Counted from the stretch's first letter, positions 8,238 through 17,405 are shown. The stretch: DNA of 64,000 nt from CAVSVP01 sp963731125 (GCA_963731125.1 CAVSVP010000006.1:248001-312000), one strand, 5' to 3'. Notes: generated by a model not told the origin, from the sequence alone. Numbers and translations are program-made.

Positions 8238-8489
8238 ATGGGAATTTTATCGTGGATAATTTTTGGTTTAATCGCCGGTGCTCTCGCAAAGCTCATTATA
8301 CCGGGGCAGGACCCAGGGGGTATTATCATCACCATTATCCTTGGTATCGTCGGTGCCGTTGTCGGCGGCTTTATCGGTACCCAACTGGGCTTTGGCACTG
8401 TCACCGGCTTTAACCTTTCCAGTTTTGGCATTGCTATTCTAGGCGCTGTCTTACTTTTGTTTGCCTACCGATTGCTCAAGAAATCGTAA
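8238..8489 (+). CDS. GlsB/YeaQ/YmgE family stress membrane protein
   Basis: An 83-residue, very hydrophobic protein with three predicted membrane helices and the family glycine patterns: IIFGLIAGALAKLIIPG at the N-terminus, then IILGIVGAVVGGFIG and a closing LLLFAYRLLKK. The family was once called transglycosylase-associated protein and is linked to stationary phase and acid or envelope stress; biochemical function is unknown. GGAG at 8227-8230 is 7 bases before the ATG. It is a single-gene unit between two minus-strand genes. Confidence 0.93.
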   Translation: MGILSWIIFGLIAGALAKLIIPGQDPGGIIITIILGIVGAVVGGFIGTQLGFGTVTGFNLSSFGIAILGAVLLLFAYRLLKKS

Positions 8490-8515
8490 TCTGCGACCGA
8501 CGGCACTCCCTACCA

Positions 8516-9316
8516 TTACCGCCACTCCGTCGAGCCATCGGGATAAATGGCTTGACGCTGCCCATGCAGCCGGACGATGGTAAAGCGGAACGTGCCCAGC
8601 AGCTCGGTTGCTTCATGATCTTCCGCAACCAGCACGCCGTGAAAATGCAATTTTCTGTCTTGCTTCGGTTGGCTTAGCAACGGCAGCTGATACAGCAGGG
8701 CACAGCGCAGCACCCGATCTTGCGCCGGCCAGCCGGCTAATGTCATGGTGACGGAAATGCCACCGTACTGACGGGTGCTCAGATCGTCATGAAATACGAC
8801 GTCCTCGGCGGCACCGGCGAATTCCTGATCCAGTCTTTTCATATAACCCCGGGCGCTCTGTCCGGCCAGCCATAACAGCGCCTGGGCATCCTCCAGCACA
8901 TTCCCGGCGGCCACCATGGGCTCGGGCCGCCAGAGCTCCTGATCGGTGCGCCCGTCGACTATCGGTTGGCTGATGTCATAGGGTAGCAGTCGAGCGGCAT
9001 TTGGCGCGGCGCAAATCAGATGCCACTTGCCAACCCGTCCCAGTTGGTTTGCCGCTTTGCTGAAATAGACCCGGAATGCTCTATCGCCGGGCTGCCGGCC
9101 GGGCGTTTCCTCGTAGGCGATCTGGACGCTATCTCCCTGTCTGGCGCCTTCCCTGAACTCGGCACTGTAACTAAATAACGTTATTCTGTCCGGCCAGGCG
9201 TCGCCGAGTTCGGCACCGATGGCCTGCAGGGCAACCGCCAGCATGGAGGGCGCCGCCAGGGTGTTGAGCTCGTTTAGCAAATGATCGGTCACGAGAAGAG
9301 GCGCTAAGGATTTCAC
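8516..9316 (-). CDS. Uncharacterised cytoplasmic protein
   Basis: About 266 residues, no signal peptide or membrane segment, and no motif I can name. The C-terminal half contains alternating strands (KLHFHGVLVAEDHE, TFRFTIVRLHGQ). The frame is open to an ATG at 9391, but that start would overlap the divergent CAP-domain gene. A GTG at 9316 is preceded by an AGGGGGA about 9 bases upstream and is the likelier start. Composition matches the GC-rich neighbours, so it is a resident gene rather than a recent arrival. I give no function. Confidence 0.6.
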   Translation of the reverse strand: MKSLAPLLVTDHLLNELNTLAAPSMLAVALQAIGAELGDAWPDRITLFSYSAEFREGARQGDSVQIAYEETPGRQPGDRAFRVYFSKAANQLGRVGKWHLICAAPNAARLLPYDISQPIVDGRTDQELWRPEPMVAAGNVLEDAQALLWLAGQSARGYMKRLDQEFAGAAEDVVFHDDLSTRQYGGISVTMTLAGWPAQDRVLRCALLYQLPLLSQPKQDRKLHFHGVLVAEDHEATELLGTFRFTIVRLHGQRQAIYPDGSTEWR

Positions 9317-9373
9317 TGATTTAACATCCCCCTGAAAAGATAACGGTAGAAAAGAATTAGAGAGAGCCCAGCA

Positions 9374-11026
9374 ATGCAGCAAAAGATTCAATCAGAACCT
9401 TATCTCACCGGCATCCGGCTGATGAGCTGGCTGGGGCTAACGCTGCTCCTCGGCCAGGGCGTCGGTCAAGCCGGCCAAACCGAGCTGGAAAGTGCCTATG
9501 CCTATCTTAACGAAATCCGCCGGCAAGCGGGAATGATAACTTTTAGCCGCCAATCCGCATTGCAGGAAGCGGCCATGAATCATGCCGATTATTTGCACCG
9601 GAACCGGGACAAAATCGACCTCAGTCAAGCCAATCAAGGGCATCTGGAAAAGCCGGGTTATCCCGGCTACACCGGCCGTACCCCCGGCGAGCGCGCCCGC
9701 CATGCAGGCTATCCGGTTAGTGAGGTTTCGGAAAATATCAGCAGCGGAGAGACTACCAGCCAGTCTTCCATCGATGACCTGATGAGCGCCATTTATCACC
9801 GCTTTGGTTTTCTGGATTTCGGCGTCAATGAAGTGGGGATCGGCATTAATCAAGCCGAAAAAAACGCTATTCATGTCTATAACATGGGCAACTCCAACTT
9901 AACCGCGATTTGCCGCAATACTCCCGAGGAGGCTCTGGCAATTAAACCCATTACCTGCAACGGCACGCAACTGGATCCCCGGTATATGGATAAGCTATGC
10001 ACCGACCCTCCCAAGGAGGCCCTCTTTACTCCTCCGTATCCCTTTCGATGCCCCAATAACACCACCCTTAGCGCTACCTATATGGATAAATTTTGTGACT
10101 CTCCGCCCAAGGCAGCCAGGCATTCCGGACCTGGCCGGTATTACGTCATGTGCCCGCAAAACATCGAAATCAACGCCCAATGGTTCGAGAATTTTTGCGC
10201 CAATCCACCGCCTGAGGCCGTCTATTCCCATTCTGGAAAATACTACGAGATTTGCCCCCAGAAGATTAAGGTATTTGCCGAATGGTTCGACGCCTTCTGC
10301 GCCTCTCCTCCCCAAGAGGCCGTTTATCCTTATTCCGGCAAGTACGTTACCTTGTGCCCGGAGGATCTTAAGGTGCGGGTCGAGTATCTGGAAACCGTTA
10401 AAAACCGGCTTTTTAAGGAAAATCCCCCCATTGTGCTCTGGCCGCCGAGAGGTGCGACGGACGTTATGCCGGTGTTTTATGAAGAAGATCCGGACCCGGT
10501 ACCGGATTACTCCGTATCCGGGTATCCCGTGTCTATTCAGTTTAATCCGGCTGTTACCAAGCAAGTTGAGTTACTGAGTTTTCAGTTGTTTCGCTATCCG
10601 GGCCAACCCAAGGGTAAAAGTCCGGCTGAGGCCAATCGGCAGGAGGTTACCAATACGCGTTTGTTAACTAAGGCTTCCGATCCCAACCAGCAGTTTTCAA
10701 AATATCAGTTTGCCCTGTTTCCCCTGGAGCCGTTGCAGGAAAATACCCATTACCAGGCAGTGGTGGAAGCGCGGGTGAATGGAGAACGGCGAAAAATCAG
10801 TTGGAATTTCGAGACCGGAGAGATGGACAGGCGAATTCAAATTTCACCCATCCATCACACCGGCAACCGTTCGAGGATTCCAAACAACGCCTCGTTAATG
10901 CGCTGGAAATGGGTGGACGGTACGGACAGCATGGCGTCGGCGCTTTGCACGAATCTGGCCGGAACGATTTCATTCCGGCAGTGCCGGACGATGTCCCGCA
11001 CGCTCGCCGGGGTGGATTCCAGATGA
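9374..11026 (+). CDS. Secreted CAP-domain protein with Cys-rich repeats
   Basis: A 550-residue protein. After a signal-like N-terminus (LMSWLGLTLLLGQGVGQAG), residues about 38-178 form a CAP/SCP-PR1-type domain (YLNEIRRQAG, NHADYL, SEVSENISSG, GVNEVGIG). Five copies of a unit with consensus C-P...W/YM-x2-FC-x2-PP-x-EAVY-x2-SGKYY follow at about 185-350, then an Ig-like (Big_5-type) strand-rich domain ending at WNFETG (residue ~480). CAP proteins are extracellular and often bind sterols or act as proteases; the role here is unknown. The last ~65 residues look non-native, and the 3' end overlaps the convergent amidotransferase gene by 172 bases. Confidence 0.8.
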   Translation: MQQKIQSEPYLTGIRLMSWLGLTLLLGQGVGQAGQTELESAYAYLNEIRRQAGMITFSRQSALQEAAMNHADYLHRNRDKIDLSQANQGHLEKPGYPGYTGRTPGERARHAGYPVSEVSENISSGETTSQSSIDDLMSAIYHRFGFLDFGVNEVGIGINQAEKNAIHVYNMGNSNLTAICRNTPEEALAIKPITCNGTQLDPRYMDKLCTDPPKEALFTPPYPFRCPNNTTLSATYMDKFCDSPPKAARHSGPGRYYVMCPQNIEINAQWFENFCANPPPEAVYSHSGKYYEICPQKIKVFAEWFDAFCASPPQEAVYPYSGKYVTLCPEDLKVRVEYLETVKNRLFKENPPIVLWPPRGATDVMPVFYEEDPDPVPDYSVSGYPVSIQFNPAVTKQVELLSFQLFRYPGQPKGKSPAEANRQEVTNTRLLTKASDPNQQFSKYQFALFPLEPLQENTHYQAVVEARVNGERRKISWNFETGEMDRRIQISPIHHTGNRSRIPNNASLMRWKWVDGTDSMASALCTNLAGTISFRQCRTMSRTLAGVDSR

Positions 11027-11547
11027 AATTGCAGGCCCAACACCCGCCCGTCATAGAGAAAAGCCTGATTTTCACACCCTTCGCTGCGCGCCAGGTGAAC
11101 CGCTCCGGTGGGTAACGTAAACGTATCGCCATGCCAGTGGAAAACCGGAAAGCGCCGCGGTAACAAGCCAAAGATCTCGGACTCCTCGCCCGCCGGGGTC
11201 AGTTCGATGGGAAACCAGCCGATTTCCTTATGCTCGCCCTGGAACACCTCGGCGCCCAGGGCATCCGCGATCAGTTGTGCGCCCAGGCAGATACCGATCA
11301 CCGTCTTACCCGCTGCGATGGCTTTCCGCAGCATCGCCTTTTCGGCCTTGAGCCAGGGGTATTGATCTTCTTCGTAGATATTCATGGGTCCGCCCAGGAC
11401 CACCAGCCAGTCAAGATCATGGACGTCCGGCGGCGTGTCGTTCTCAAAAAATCGGGTGGTCGTCAGGGTATGCCCCTTGGCACCGGCCCAGGACTCAATA
11501 CCGGCCGGCCCTTCAAACGGCACATGCTGAAAAATGTGCACTCGCAT
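10855..11547 (-). CDS. Class I glutamine amidotransferase-like protein
   Basis: A 230-residue single-domain protein of the GATase type 1 fold, as in the amidotransferase half of GMP synthase. The triad is visible: nucleophile Cys in GICLGAQ, and His and Glu in LQFHLE. LVVLGGPMNIYEED is the oxyanion-side loop. No synthetase domain is attached, so it probably acts on gamma-glutamyl compounds or as a stand-alone amidotransferase. The ATG at 11547 is preceded by AGGAG. An intrinsic terminator lies between it and the upstream minus-strand gene, so it likely has its own promoter. Its 3' end is overlapped by the opposite-strand CAP gene. Confidence 0.9.
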   Translation of the reverse strand: MRVHIFQHVPFEGPAGIESWAGAKGHTLTTTRFFENDTPPDVHDLDWLVVLGGPMNIYEEDQYPWLKAEKAMLRKAIAAGKTVIGICLGAQLIADALGAEVFQGEHKEIGWFPIELTPAGEESEIFGLLPRRFPVFHWHGDTFTLPTGAVHLARSEGCENQAFLYDGRVLGLQFHLESTPASVRDIVRHCRNEIVPARFVQSADAMLSVPSTHFQRINEALFGILERLPV

Positions 11548-11571
11548 GGGTTCTCCTTAGTAGATAGCCGC

Positions 11572-11607
11572 AAAAAAACGGCGACCCGGCGCTTCGCGCC
11601 GGGTCGC
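11572..11607 (-). terminator. Intrinsic terminator after the STAND gene
   Basis: A perfect 12-bp GC-rich stem (11581-11592 with 11596-11607) with loop TTC. On the minus strand it is followed by seven T (A at 11572-11578). It starts 33 bases after the stop of the large minus-strand gene. A shorter A-run on the other side could give weak bidirectional activity. Confidence 0.9.
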
Positions 11608-11639
11608 GAAAAAAGGGTAAAAGAACAAAGTATAAAGGG

Positions 11640-14501
11640 TTAAAACTGCCTGGCCAGGCGAAACCCCCCGTCGCCGTACCGGGTAGCCGGCGCGTCCCTG
11701 TCGCGGTTCGCCGCACGCACCCCATGCGGCCCGTAGTCCCAGGAGCCGCCCCGGAGCACACGAGGGTCGGCATGATCTTTGCTAACACATTTCTGTTCGG
11801 CACCCTCATAGTTTTCCTCGTAGACCGAGCAGGTCCACTCCCAGACATTACCCGCCGTGTCGTAAAGACCAAATGGATTCTCCGGAAATGAACCCACCGG
11901 GGCCGTTTCCTTACCTTTATCCTTACCCTCCCAGGTGCTCTCGCAACCACCACAGTTGGCCATATTCGGCTTCATCTCGTTCCCCCACCAGTAGCGGGTC
12001 GTTGTACCAGCCCGCGCCGCATACTCCCACTCCGCCTCCGACGGTAAACGGTATTTCCTGCCCGTCACCAACGACAGCCATTCAGCATAAGCCACGGCAT
12101 CATCCCAGCTCACGTCGATCACCGGACGCCGATCCCTACCCCAGCCCGAATCTCTGGGGGTTCGCCTTCCGGTCGCCTGTACATAAGCATCGTATTCCGC
12201 AAAGGTAACCTCATACTCTCCCATCCAAAAAGCTTCCTCTATCACCACCTCATGTTGCGGAAACTCATCCGGTTGCGCATCAGGGTCGGTTTTCGGTGAA
12301 CCCATCAGGAAACTTCCCACCGGGATGAGAACCATGGAAGGCTCAGGCGGAGAGGCCAACGGCCCCCAACGGATCAGCAGCACCCGCGTCGCAGCACCAG
12401 GTGACAGGTTTACCGCATTGGCCCACCAGAAAAAACCGCCCACTATTGACAATGCCAACACCGCCACGGACCCACGCACCCATAACAACCGCCGACAAGC
12501 CCGCAAATAATCCCGCGCCCGCTCCGAAAGAGTAGGCGCACTCCGATAACGCTTGACAATCCCACCAGACGGCAACCCCCGCCATTTTGGCCTTCCCGCC
12601 TCCTCCCACTCCCGAGCCGCCCGCTCCAGATCCCGGCGCGCCCGCAGGGCTGCGGCATTTTTCTCAATCCACTCCCGCAGCCGCGGCCAGGCCGTCAGCA
12701 GCGCCTCATGGGCCACCTCCACTGTGGGCTCGTCCGCCTCGCCCTTGCCGGTTACCAGCAACCGCGCATCCACCAGGGCATCCACCAGTTCACCCGTCGG
12801 CGTATCGCGGCGAAATTCGTTCAACGCCGCACGCCGACGCGTAGCCACCCCCTGCTCGTCTACCTCGACGACTTCCGCAAACACCCGATTTAGCAGCGTT
12901 TGCCAGGGCTTGTCCTGAGCCTTCTCGAAGGGCTTAAGCGCCGCCTCCGCCCGCTGGCGCAGCGCGCCTGTAACACCTCCGATGGCCCGATAGTCCGCCA
13001 AAGACAGACAATCATCTTTCCCACCCCGCCGCCACAGTTCGTGGAGCGCAAAGGCCATCAGGGAAAGCGCCCCCGGCGCGGTCCCGGTATCGTCCTGCAC
13101 GGCGGCCACCAGCCCCTCCTCCAGTTCCAGGCCCGCGGCCCGGGCGGGACCGGTAATCATCTCATGTAGCGCCCCCACGCCCGGCGCCGCGAGTGGAAAA
13201 GTGCCGCCAGGCCGGCGCAGCAGTTCGGCGAGTTCCGCAAACTCCAGCGCCCGCCCATAGAAGTCCGCGCGCAGGGTCACGATAACCCGCCGGCCCGGCG
13301 CCGAGACCATGTGTTGCAGAAACTCGAGAAATGTCCGGCAAACATCGGGAGCCACCTGGGTAAAGAGTTCCTCGAACTGATCCACCACCAGCAGGAGTTC
13401 CGCCCCGGCGGGATGCGCCGCCAGCAGTTCGCGGGCATATTCATCCAGCTTGCCGGACTCCACCCGCAGTTCAGCGGCCAGATCTTTCTCCCGCCGCCCG
13501 CTGGTCCCAAGGGCCGCCTTCAAGGCATAAGCCAGCGCCAGGAATGGATCGCCGCCGCGCTCGCCGGGCTTGCAGATCAGCTCGCGCCAATGCGCGCTCC
13601 CCTCCAGCGCGCCCGCCCGCAGCCGCGGAATCAAACCAGCGGCCACCAGGGAAGACTTACCCGAGCCGGACGCCCCAACCACCGCCACGAAACGGGCGCC
13701 GTCGCGCAGCACCTGGAGCAGTTCGTCGGTTTCGCGGCCGCGGCCGAAGAAAATCGGAGACTGCTCGGAAGTAAAAGCTTCCAGGCCCGGATAAGGAGCG
13801 CCTTGCCAACGGGGCGGCTCGTTGAGCGGTTGCACCGTGGTTTCCACGGCTTCCCCGTTGAGCTGCTCCAGCTCCGCCGTCAGCCGGTCCCGGAGGTGCT
13901 GCTCAAAGGTTTGCCGAAAGTCGTCCGGCGTTGCATAGGGGTTAATGCCGCCCGCGATGGAACCGTCGGCGTTATTCAGCGAGGCAAGGAAGGTATTGAG
14001 TCGCTGCCACTGTTCACGCTTTTCACCATAGTCAGGGTCATCAAAGGATGGACTGGGAGCCTGGGTCCGCCGGTACAACCACACCGACGGTCGTCCTTGT
14101 CCCCGGAATGCCGTGACGGCATCGTGAAATTCCCACTCCGTTCCCGAGAGATAGCGGCTGCCGTCGGGTTTAACATGGTCCTCCGGCAGCGGGGTGCCGA
14201 TGCGCGCCCAAAGGATCACGAGAACGAGATCGCACTGCGAGGGCTTGGGCAGCCCCCGGGCAATGGCCGCCTGCGGCGTCAGCGCCGCTTCCATGGCCAC
14301 CGCAGCGCCCGGCTGATCCCAGGCGATGGGCTCCAGGTTAAGGCGGCCGCGAAAGGCCCGCTCGCCGCGCATCTGTTCGATGACTCTGCGGGCGAGCTCG
14401 CGCTCGTCCGTCACATCCCCCGGCGAGGCCAGGAAAATCCTGAAGGACAGGGGCTGAGCAGGGGATCCGGAACGTTTCTGTAGCAGATCCGTAGCGGCCA
14501 T
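11640..14501 (-). CDS. DUF4062-nSTAND1 NTPase-TM-FGE domain protein, candidate conflict/defence protein
   Basis: About 953 residues. The N-terminus (FRIFLASPGDVTDERELA) is a DUF4062 domain, a TIR-related fold. At about 255 the nSTAND1 linker PYPGLEAFTSEQSPIFFGR leads to Walker A (GASGSGKSS) and Walker B (LLLVVDQFEELF). Winged-helix and helical parts follow, with EVAHEALLTAWPRLREWI. After a membrane helix (VAVLALSIVGGFFWW) comes a formylglycine-generating-enzyme-like domain: PVGSFLMGS, RLPSEAEWEYAARAG, GNVWEWT, LRGGSW and a final GFRLAR. STAND proteins are signal-sensing switches, many acting in phage defence or regulated cell death. The ATG at 14501 starts just before DUF4062; a TTG at 14603 would add 34 unlikely residues. 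Single-gene unit closed by a strong terminator. Confidence 0.9.
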   Translation of the reverse strand: MAATDLLQKRSGSPAQPLSFRIFLASPGDVTDERELARRVIEQMRGERAFRGRLNLEPIAWDQPGAAVAMEAALTPQAAIARGLPKPSQCDLVLVILWARIGTPLPEDHVKPDGSRYLSGTEWEFHDAVTAFRGQGRPSVWLYRRTQAPSPSFDDPDYGEKREQWQRLNTFLASLNNADGSIAGGINPYATPDDFRQTFEQHLRDRLTAELEQLNGEAVETTVQPLNEPPRWQGAPYPGLEAFTSEQSPIFFGRGRETDELLQVLRDGARFVAVVGASGSGKSSLVAAGLIPRLRAGALEGSAHWRELICKPGERGGDPFLALAYALKAALGTSGRREKDLAAELRVESGKLDEYARELLAAHPAGAELLLVVDQFEELFTQVAPDVCRTFLEFLQHMVSAPGRRVIVTLRADFYGRALEFAELAELLRRPGGTFPLAAPGVGALHEMITGPARAAGLELEEGLVAAVQDDTGTAPGALSLMAFALHELWRRGGKDDCLSLADYRAIGGVTGALRQRAEAALKPFEKAQDKPWQTLLNRVFAEVVEVDEQGVATRRRAALNEFRRDTPTGELVDALVDARLLVTGKGEADEPTVEVAHEALLTAWPRLREWIEKNAAALRARRDLERAAREWEEAGRPKWRGLPSGGIVKRYRSAPTLSERARDYLRACRRLLWVRGSVAVLALSIVGGFFWWANAVNLSPGAATRVLLIRWGPLASPPEPSMVLIPVGSFLMGSPKTDPDAQPDEFPQHEVVIEEAFWMGEYEVTFAEYDAYVQATGRRTPRDSGWGRDRRPVIDVSWDDAVAYAEWLSLVTGRKYRLPSEAEWEYAARAGTTTRYWWGNEMKPNMANCGGCESTWEGKDKGKETAPVGSFPENPFGLYDTAGNVWEWTCSVYEENYEGAEQKCVSKDHADPRVLRGGSWDYGPHGVRAANRDRDAPATRYGDGGFRLARQF

Positions 14502-14630
14502 ATGCTGTCTCGTCTGGTTTAGCCAACACTTGAGAATGATTTCCCAAGCATAGGTTAACGCTTTCCGGGAGGGACTCAAGCTTTTCTGAGATCGTTGCGT
14601 CAATTATTGCCAAACTAACTGGCCGCTTTT

Positions 14631-16208
14631 TCATTTCCAGACAACGGTCATATCGAGGGGCAAATCGTAATACGTTTTAATCCACCAAACCTGATAATCA
14701 CATTTCCAAGGAGAACAATCGATATAGGCCGGATCGAATTTCGTCAGCGTAACGCGGTTGATCTCCTCACCGGCGTGGCTGCGCCGGGCAACGTCTCGCA
14801 GGACAATGTCATTATGCCGATGAATAGGCGCGTTCTCGGCATAACCGGCAACGATTTTTGCCGTGTTTGCCAACGCCAAAACGGCAATAACGCCAATACC
14901 AAACTTGGCGACGTAGTTCACTGTCCGGGAAGCCAGCCGGCGCATATCGCCTAAGGCATAAGCAAAAAGCGCCATCGTGAAAAGGTAGAAAGGCAACAGG
15001 GTTCGAAAAGGCGTCACTGGCGCCATGATAAGACTGAAATGCCCGGCGAGCGCCGCCAGGTAAAGTCCCAGCAATCGCACATCGCCGCTTTCTTGCCGGT
15101 GGACAAGAAATCCATAAAGCAGCAGTAACAATACGGCGCTTCCTAGCCCATAGCCCGACAGCAACTGTAAGAGCGCTTCCAGGGTCAGTGGTTCGGTAGG
15201 AATACCTGAAGAGGATAATGCTAAATCGTTTAAGGGACCAAAAAATACCAGCAGATAAAACCCACTAATCCCGGTCAGGATAACCGGCAGTTTTTGATTC
15301 AGCGCGACGGAAAACGCTTTGGCGTTTCTATTGCGGTAGGCGATGCCTATTCCGCTGGCCAACAAGAGAAGGATAAAAACATGAGAATGTTCCATACCAA
15401 AGAGCGCATACAGCAAATTGGGAAAACGTATTGCAAACTTATCGATAAGAGACAGTGAATAAAAATCTCCTGAGGAGGGATGCGCCATGCGAACGGCATT
15501 GCCGGGCGCCAGCACGACCAAGGCATAACCCGCCACTGCCGAGAACCAGAGCCATACGTTCAAGGGCTTGACCGGAAGGCGGCGCAGCCTGGCATCCGCT
15601 AAAACCACCAGCATAAAAACGATCAGCATTAGACCCGTTTGCTCTTGCGTCCACCCTCCCATAAAGCATAAAACGGCAAGCAGCCAATGGCGGTAAGAGG
15701 ATAAAGGGGGTTTTATTAAAGTCTCCCGATAAACTTTTGCTAAGACGACCACCAGTATGGATGTCCACAAATAAACCAGAGCGGCTGTTATCCACAATAC
15801 GCTTTCCCGCATCATTTCCAGACTCAGCAATCCATAGCAGGCGGCCAGTAAGGTCAAAATCCAGGGGTTGAACAGTTCATCATTATTCCGTTTTGAACCA
15901 TTGGCTAAAAAAACCAGAAAAAAGACAATGAGCAAAGCCTGGGCAATACGCCAGACCCATAGATCAAGCTGCAGGAAACTCCATAAGGCGAAAAACGACA
16001 GGACGCGGCCGCCCCAGTTAAGGTAATGCCACTTTAAATATTCAACAATCGACAGTTGATTGTATGTTTCGACGGCAAGGTTAGGGATATCAAATCCGTA
16101 GCTTAAAGATGCGAAGCCAAAATCATCATGGGACAAAACCACAAAAGCATGCTGAAGCAATACGCCTGCCGATACGATAAACAATACGACCCAGTGGCTT
16201 CTTTTCAT
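14631..16208 (-). CDS. Polytopic membrane protein, DUF6056/GT-C-like
   Basis: A 525-residue protein with about 11-12 membrane helices. Between early helices is a long loop with HDDFGFASLSYGF, and a central LVVLAPGNAVRM block that I associate with DUF6056-type proteins related to lipid-linked glycosyltransferases (GT-C fold, acidic residues in the first outer loop). A role in glycosylating a surface molecule is plausible but not shown. The ATG at 16208 (MKRSHW) is preferred to a TTG three codons upstream. It is isolated from the EPS locus; a repeat-filled spacer lies upstream. Confidence 0.65.
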   Translation of the reverse strand: MKRSHWVVLFIVSAGVLLQHAFVVLSHDDFGFASLSYGFDIPNLAVETYNQLSIVEYLKWHYLNWGGRVLSFFALWSFLQLDLWVWRIAQALLIVFFLVFLANGSKRNNDELFNPWILTLLAACYGLLSLEMMRESVLWITAALVYLWTSILVVVLAKVYRETLIKPPLSSYRHWLLAVLCFMGGWTQEQTGLMLIVFMLVVLADARLRRLPVKPLNVWLWFSAVAGYALVVLAPGNAVRMAHPSSGDFYSLSLIDKFAIRFPNLLYALFGMEHSHVFILLLLASGIGIAYRNRNAKAFSVALNQKLPVILTGISGFYLLVFFGPLNDLALSSSGIPTEPLTLEALLQLLSGYGLGSAVLLLLLYGFLVHRQESGDVRLLGLYLAALAGHFSLIMAPVTPFRTLLPFYLFTMALFAYALGDMRRLASRTVNYVAKFGIGVIAVLALANTAKIVAGYAENAPIHRHNDIVLRDVARRSHAGEEINRVTLTKFDPAYIDCSPWKCDYQVWWIKTYYDLPLDMTVVWK

Positions 16209-16259
16209 CGTCGCCAAGTTTCTAGATCCCGATAGTTCAAATGTTAAAGTTATGTCTTA

Positions 16260-16437
16260 ACTTTGGTCATTTCCCCCTCACCCCGGCCCTCTCCCACTAG
16301 GGGAGAGGGGGTTAAGAGCTTGATGCTAAAAGATTTATTTTCTCTCTCCCCTCCTCTTATGGAAAAGAAAGTTAACAGCTTGATGTTAAAAGATTTATTC
16401 CCTCTCCCCTGGAGGGAGAGGGCGAGGGTGAGGGGGC
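16260..16437. repeat. CTC-rich inverted repeat pair plus 60-bp direct repeat
   Basis: The spacer 16209-16625 (417 bases) holds no convincing gene. A C-rich arm (16272-16309, CCCCCTCACCCC then CTCTCCC and GGGGAGAGGG) is matched in inverse by a G-rich arm (16401-16437). Between them a unit starting GTTAAGAGCTTGATG at 16311 recurs at 16371 with only a few changes, exactly 60 bases apart. The block beginning ACTTTGGTCA recurs near 51117, so this is a dispersed repeat family, probably REP-like. A 60-codon minus-strand frame at 16439-16621 has no recognisable features. Confidence 0.8.
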
Positions 16438-16625
16438 TTTAAGCATCTAATTCGTAAACCATGGCCAAAGTCCAGTTAGGTGTCATCTGTTCGGGTTGTG
16501 AAAAGGTCGTTAAACCGCGCCACTCGGCGTCACCGATGGTTGCCGGCAAACTAAAGACATTATCGGTATTAAGGTTTCGGCGATTTATTGCCCTTGATGT
16601 ACAAGTAGTTAAGTCAGTCAATAGC

Positions 16626-17291
16626 TTATTTCCAATAATGTCTTAAGGAACGAATCTCCTCGGCTTCGAAAACATGAACACCCGCACGATTTTCTGTTGC
16701 CACCGCCACCATTGCATAAGCCACCGCTTCTGCCGCAACGGGACGATACCGACGTAGCGGGCCGGCCAGCCGCCAGGGAAACCAGCGCGCCAAAGTCAAC
16801 CCGGCCCATTCGGCCAGGCGCAACTCGTCCCGGTTGCCCTGCAACAGACTGGGGCGAAAAATCTGGACGCCCCGAAACGGCAGACGGCTGATGGCGCTTT
16901 CCGTTTCCCCTTTGACACGATTATAAAACCACCGCGATTGGGTATCCGCACCCAGCGCACTCACCAACAGAAATTGCTCGGCACCCCGGGACGCAGCGAG
17001 GCGTGCCAGTTCGCAGGGATAGCCAAAATCCACTCGACGAAACGCCTCTTGGGAGCCTGCCTTACGAAGCGTCGTCCCTAAGCAGCAGAAAACCGCATCG
17101 GCCGTCAGCCGTTCGGCAAACGCCGGCAACTGCTCAAAATCAATGACATGTTGTGCTAACTTTATATGCTGTAGGGGTAAGCGGCGCCGTCCCACGCTGA
17201 CCACCCTGGTATAACTCGGCTCATTGAGAAGAAAGCGCAAACAGTGGCCGCCGACCAGACCGCTGGCGCCTACCAGTAATGCCGTTGTCAT
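16626..17291 (-). CDS. NAD(P)-binding Rossmann oxidoreductase, HTATIP2/atypical SDR type
   Basis: A 221-residue protein with the dinucleotide-binding motif ALLVGASGLVGGHCL at residues 4-18, then CCLGTTLRKAGS and FLLVSALGADTQSRWFYNRVKGETE, where Tyr and Lys fit the atypical SDR active site. The family includes human HTATIP2 (CC3/TIP30) and many bacterial NAD(P)H-binding proteins; substrates are mostly unknown. ATG at 17291. It stands alone, divergent from the amidohydrolase gene 114 bases away. Confidence 0.85.
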   Translation of the reverse strand: MTTALLVGASGLVGGHCLRFLLNEPSYTRVVSVGRRRLPLQHIKLAQHVIDFEQLPAFAERLTADAVFCCLGTTLRKAGSQEAFRRVDFGYPCELARLAASRGAEQFLLVSALGADTQSRWFYNRVKGETESAISRLPFRGVQIFRPSLLQGNRDELRLAEWAGLTLARWFPWRLAGPLRRYRPVAAEAVAYAMVAVATENRAGVHVFEAEEIRSLRHYWK

Positions 17292-17405
17292 CGCCTAATA
17301 CCCCATTAAATCTCAATTTTCTCGTGTCTTAGGCTCGCCCTAACGCTACCTTAGCAGTATGCTGAGGGAGATACCCGATAGCAACGTACGACGTGGGAGC
17401 AGATC

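Noticed and set aside
11640..11760. FGE C-terminus as a diversity-generating-retroelement variable region
   Set aside because: The end (LRGGSW ... GFRLAR) is the usual DGR target fold, but I see no template repeat or reverse transcriptase in the window and no A-rich AAY codons.
13311..14483. 390-codon plus-strand frame opposite the STAND gene
   Set aside because: Antisense shadow of a GC-rich gene; the minus strand has clear motifs and this frame has none.
16439..16621. 60-codon minus-strand frame after the CTC repeat
   Set aside because: Starts inside unstructured spacer, no ribosome binding site, no recognisable family pattern; probably chance.
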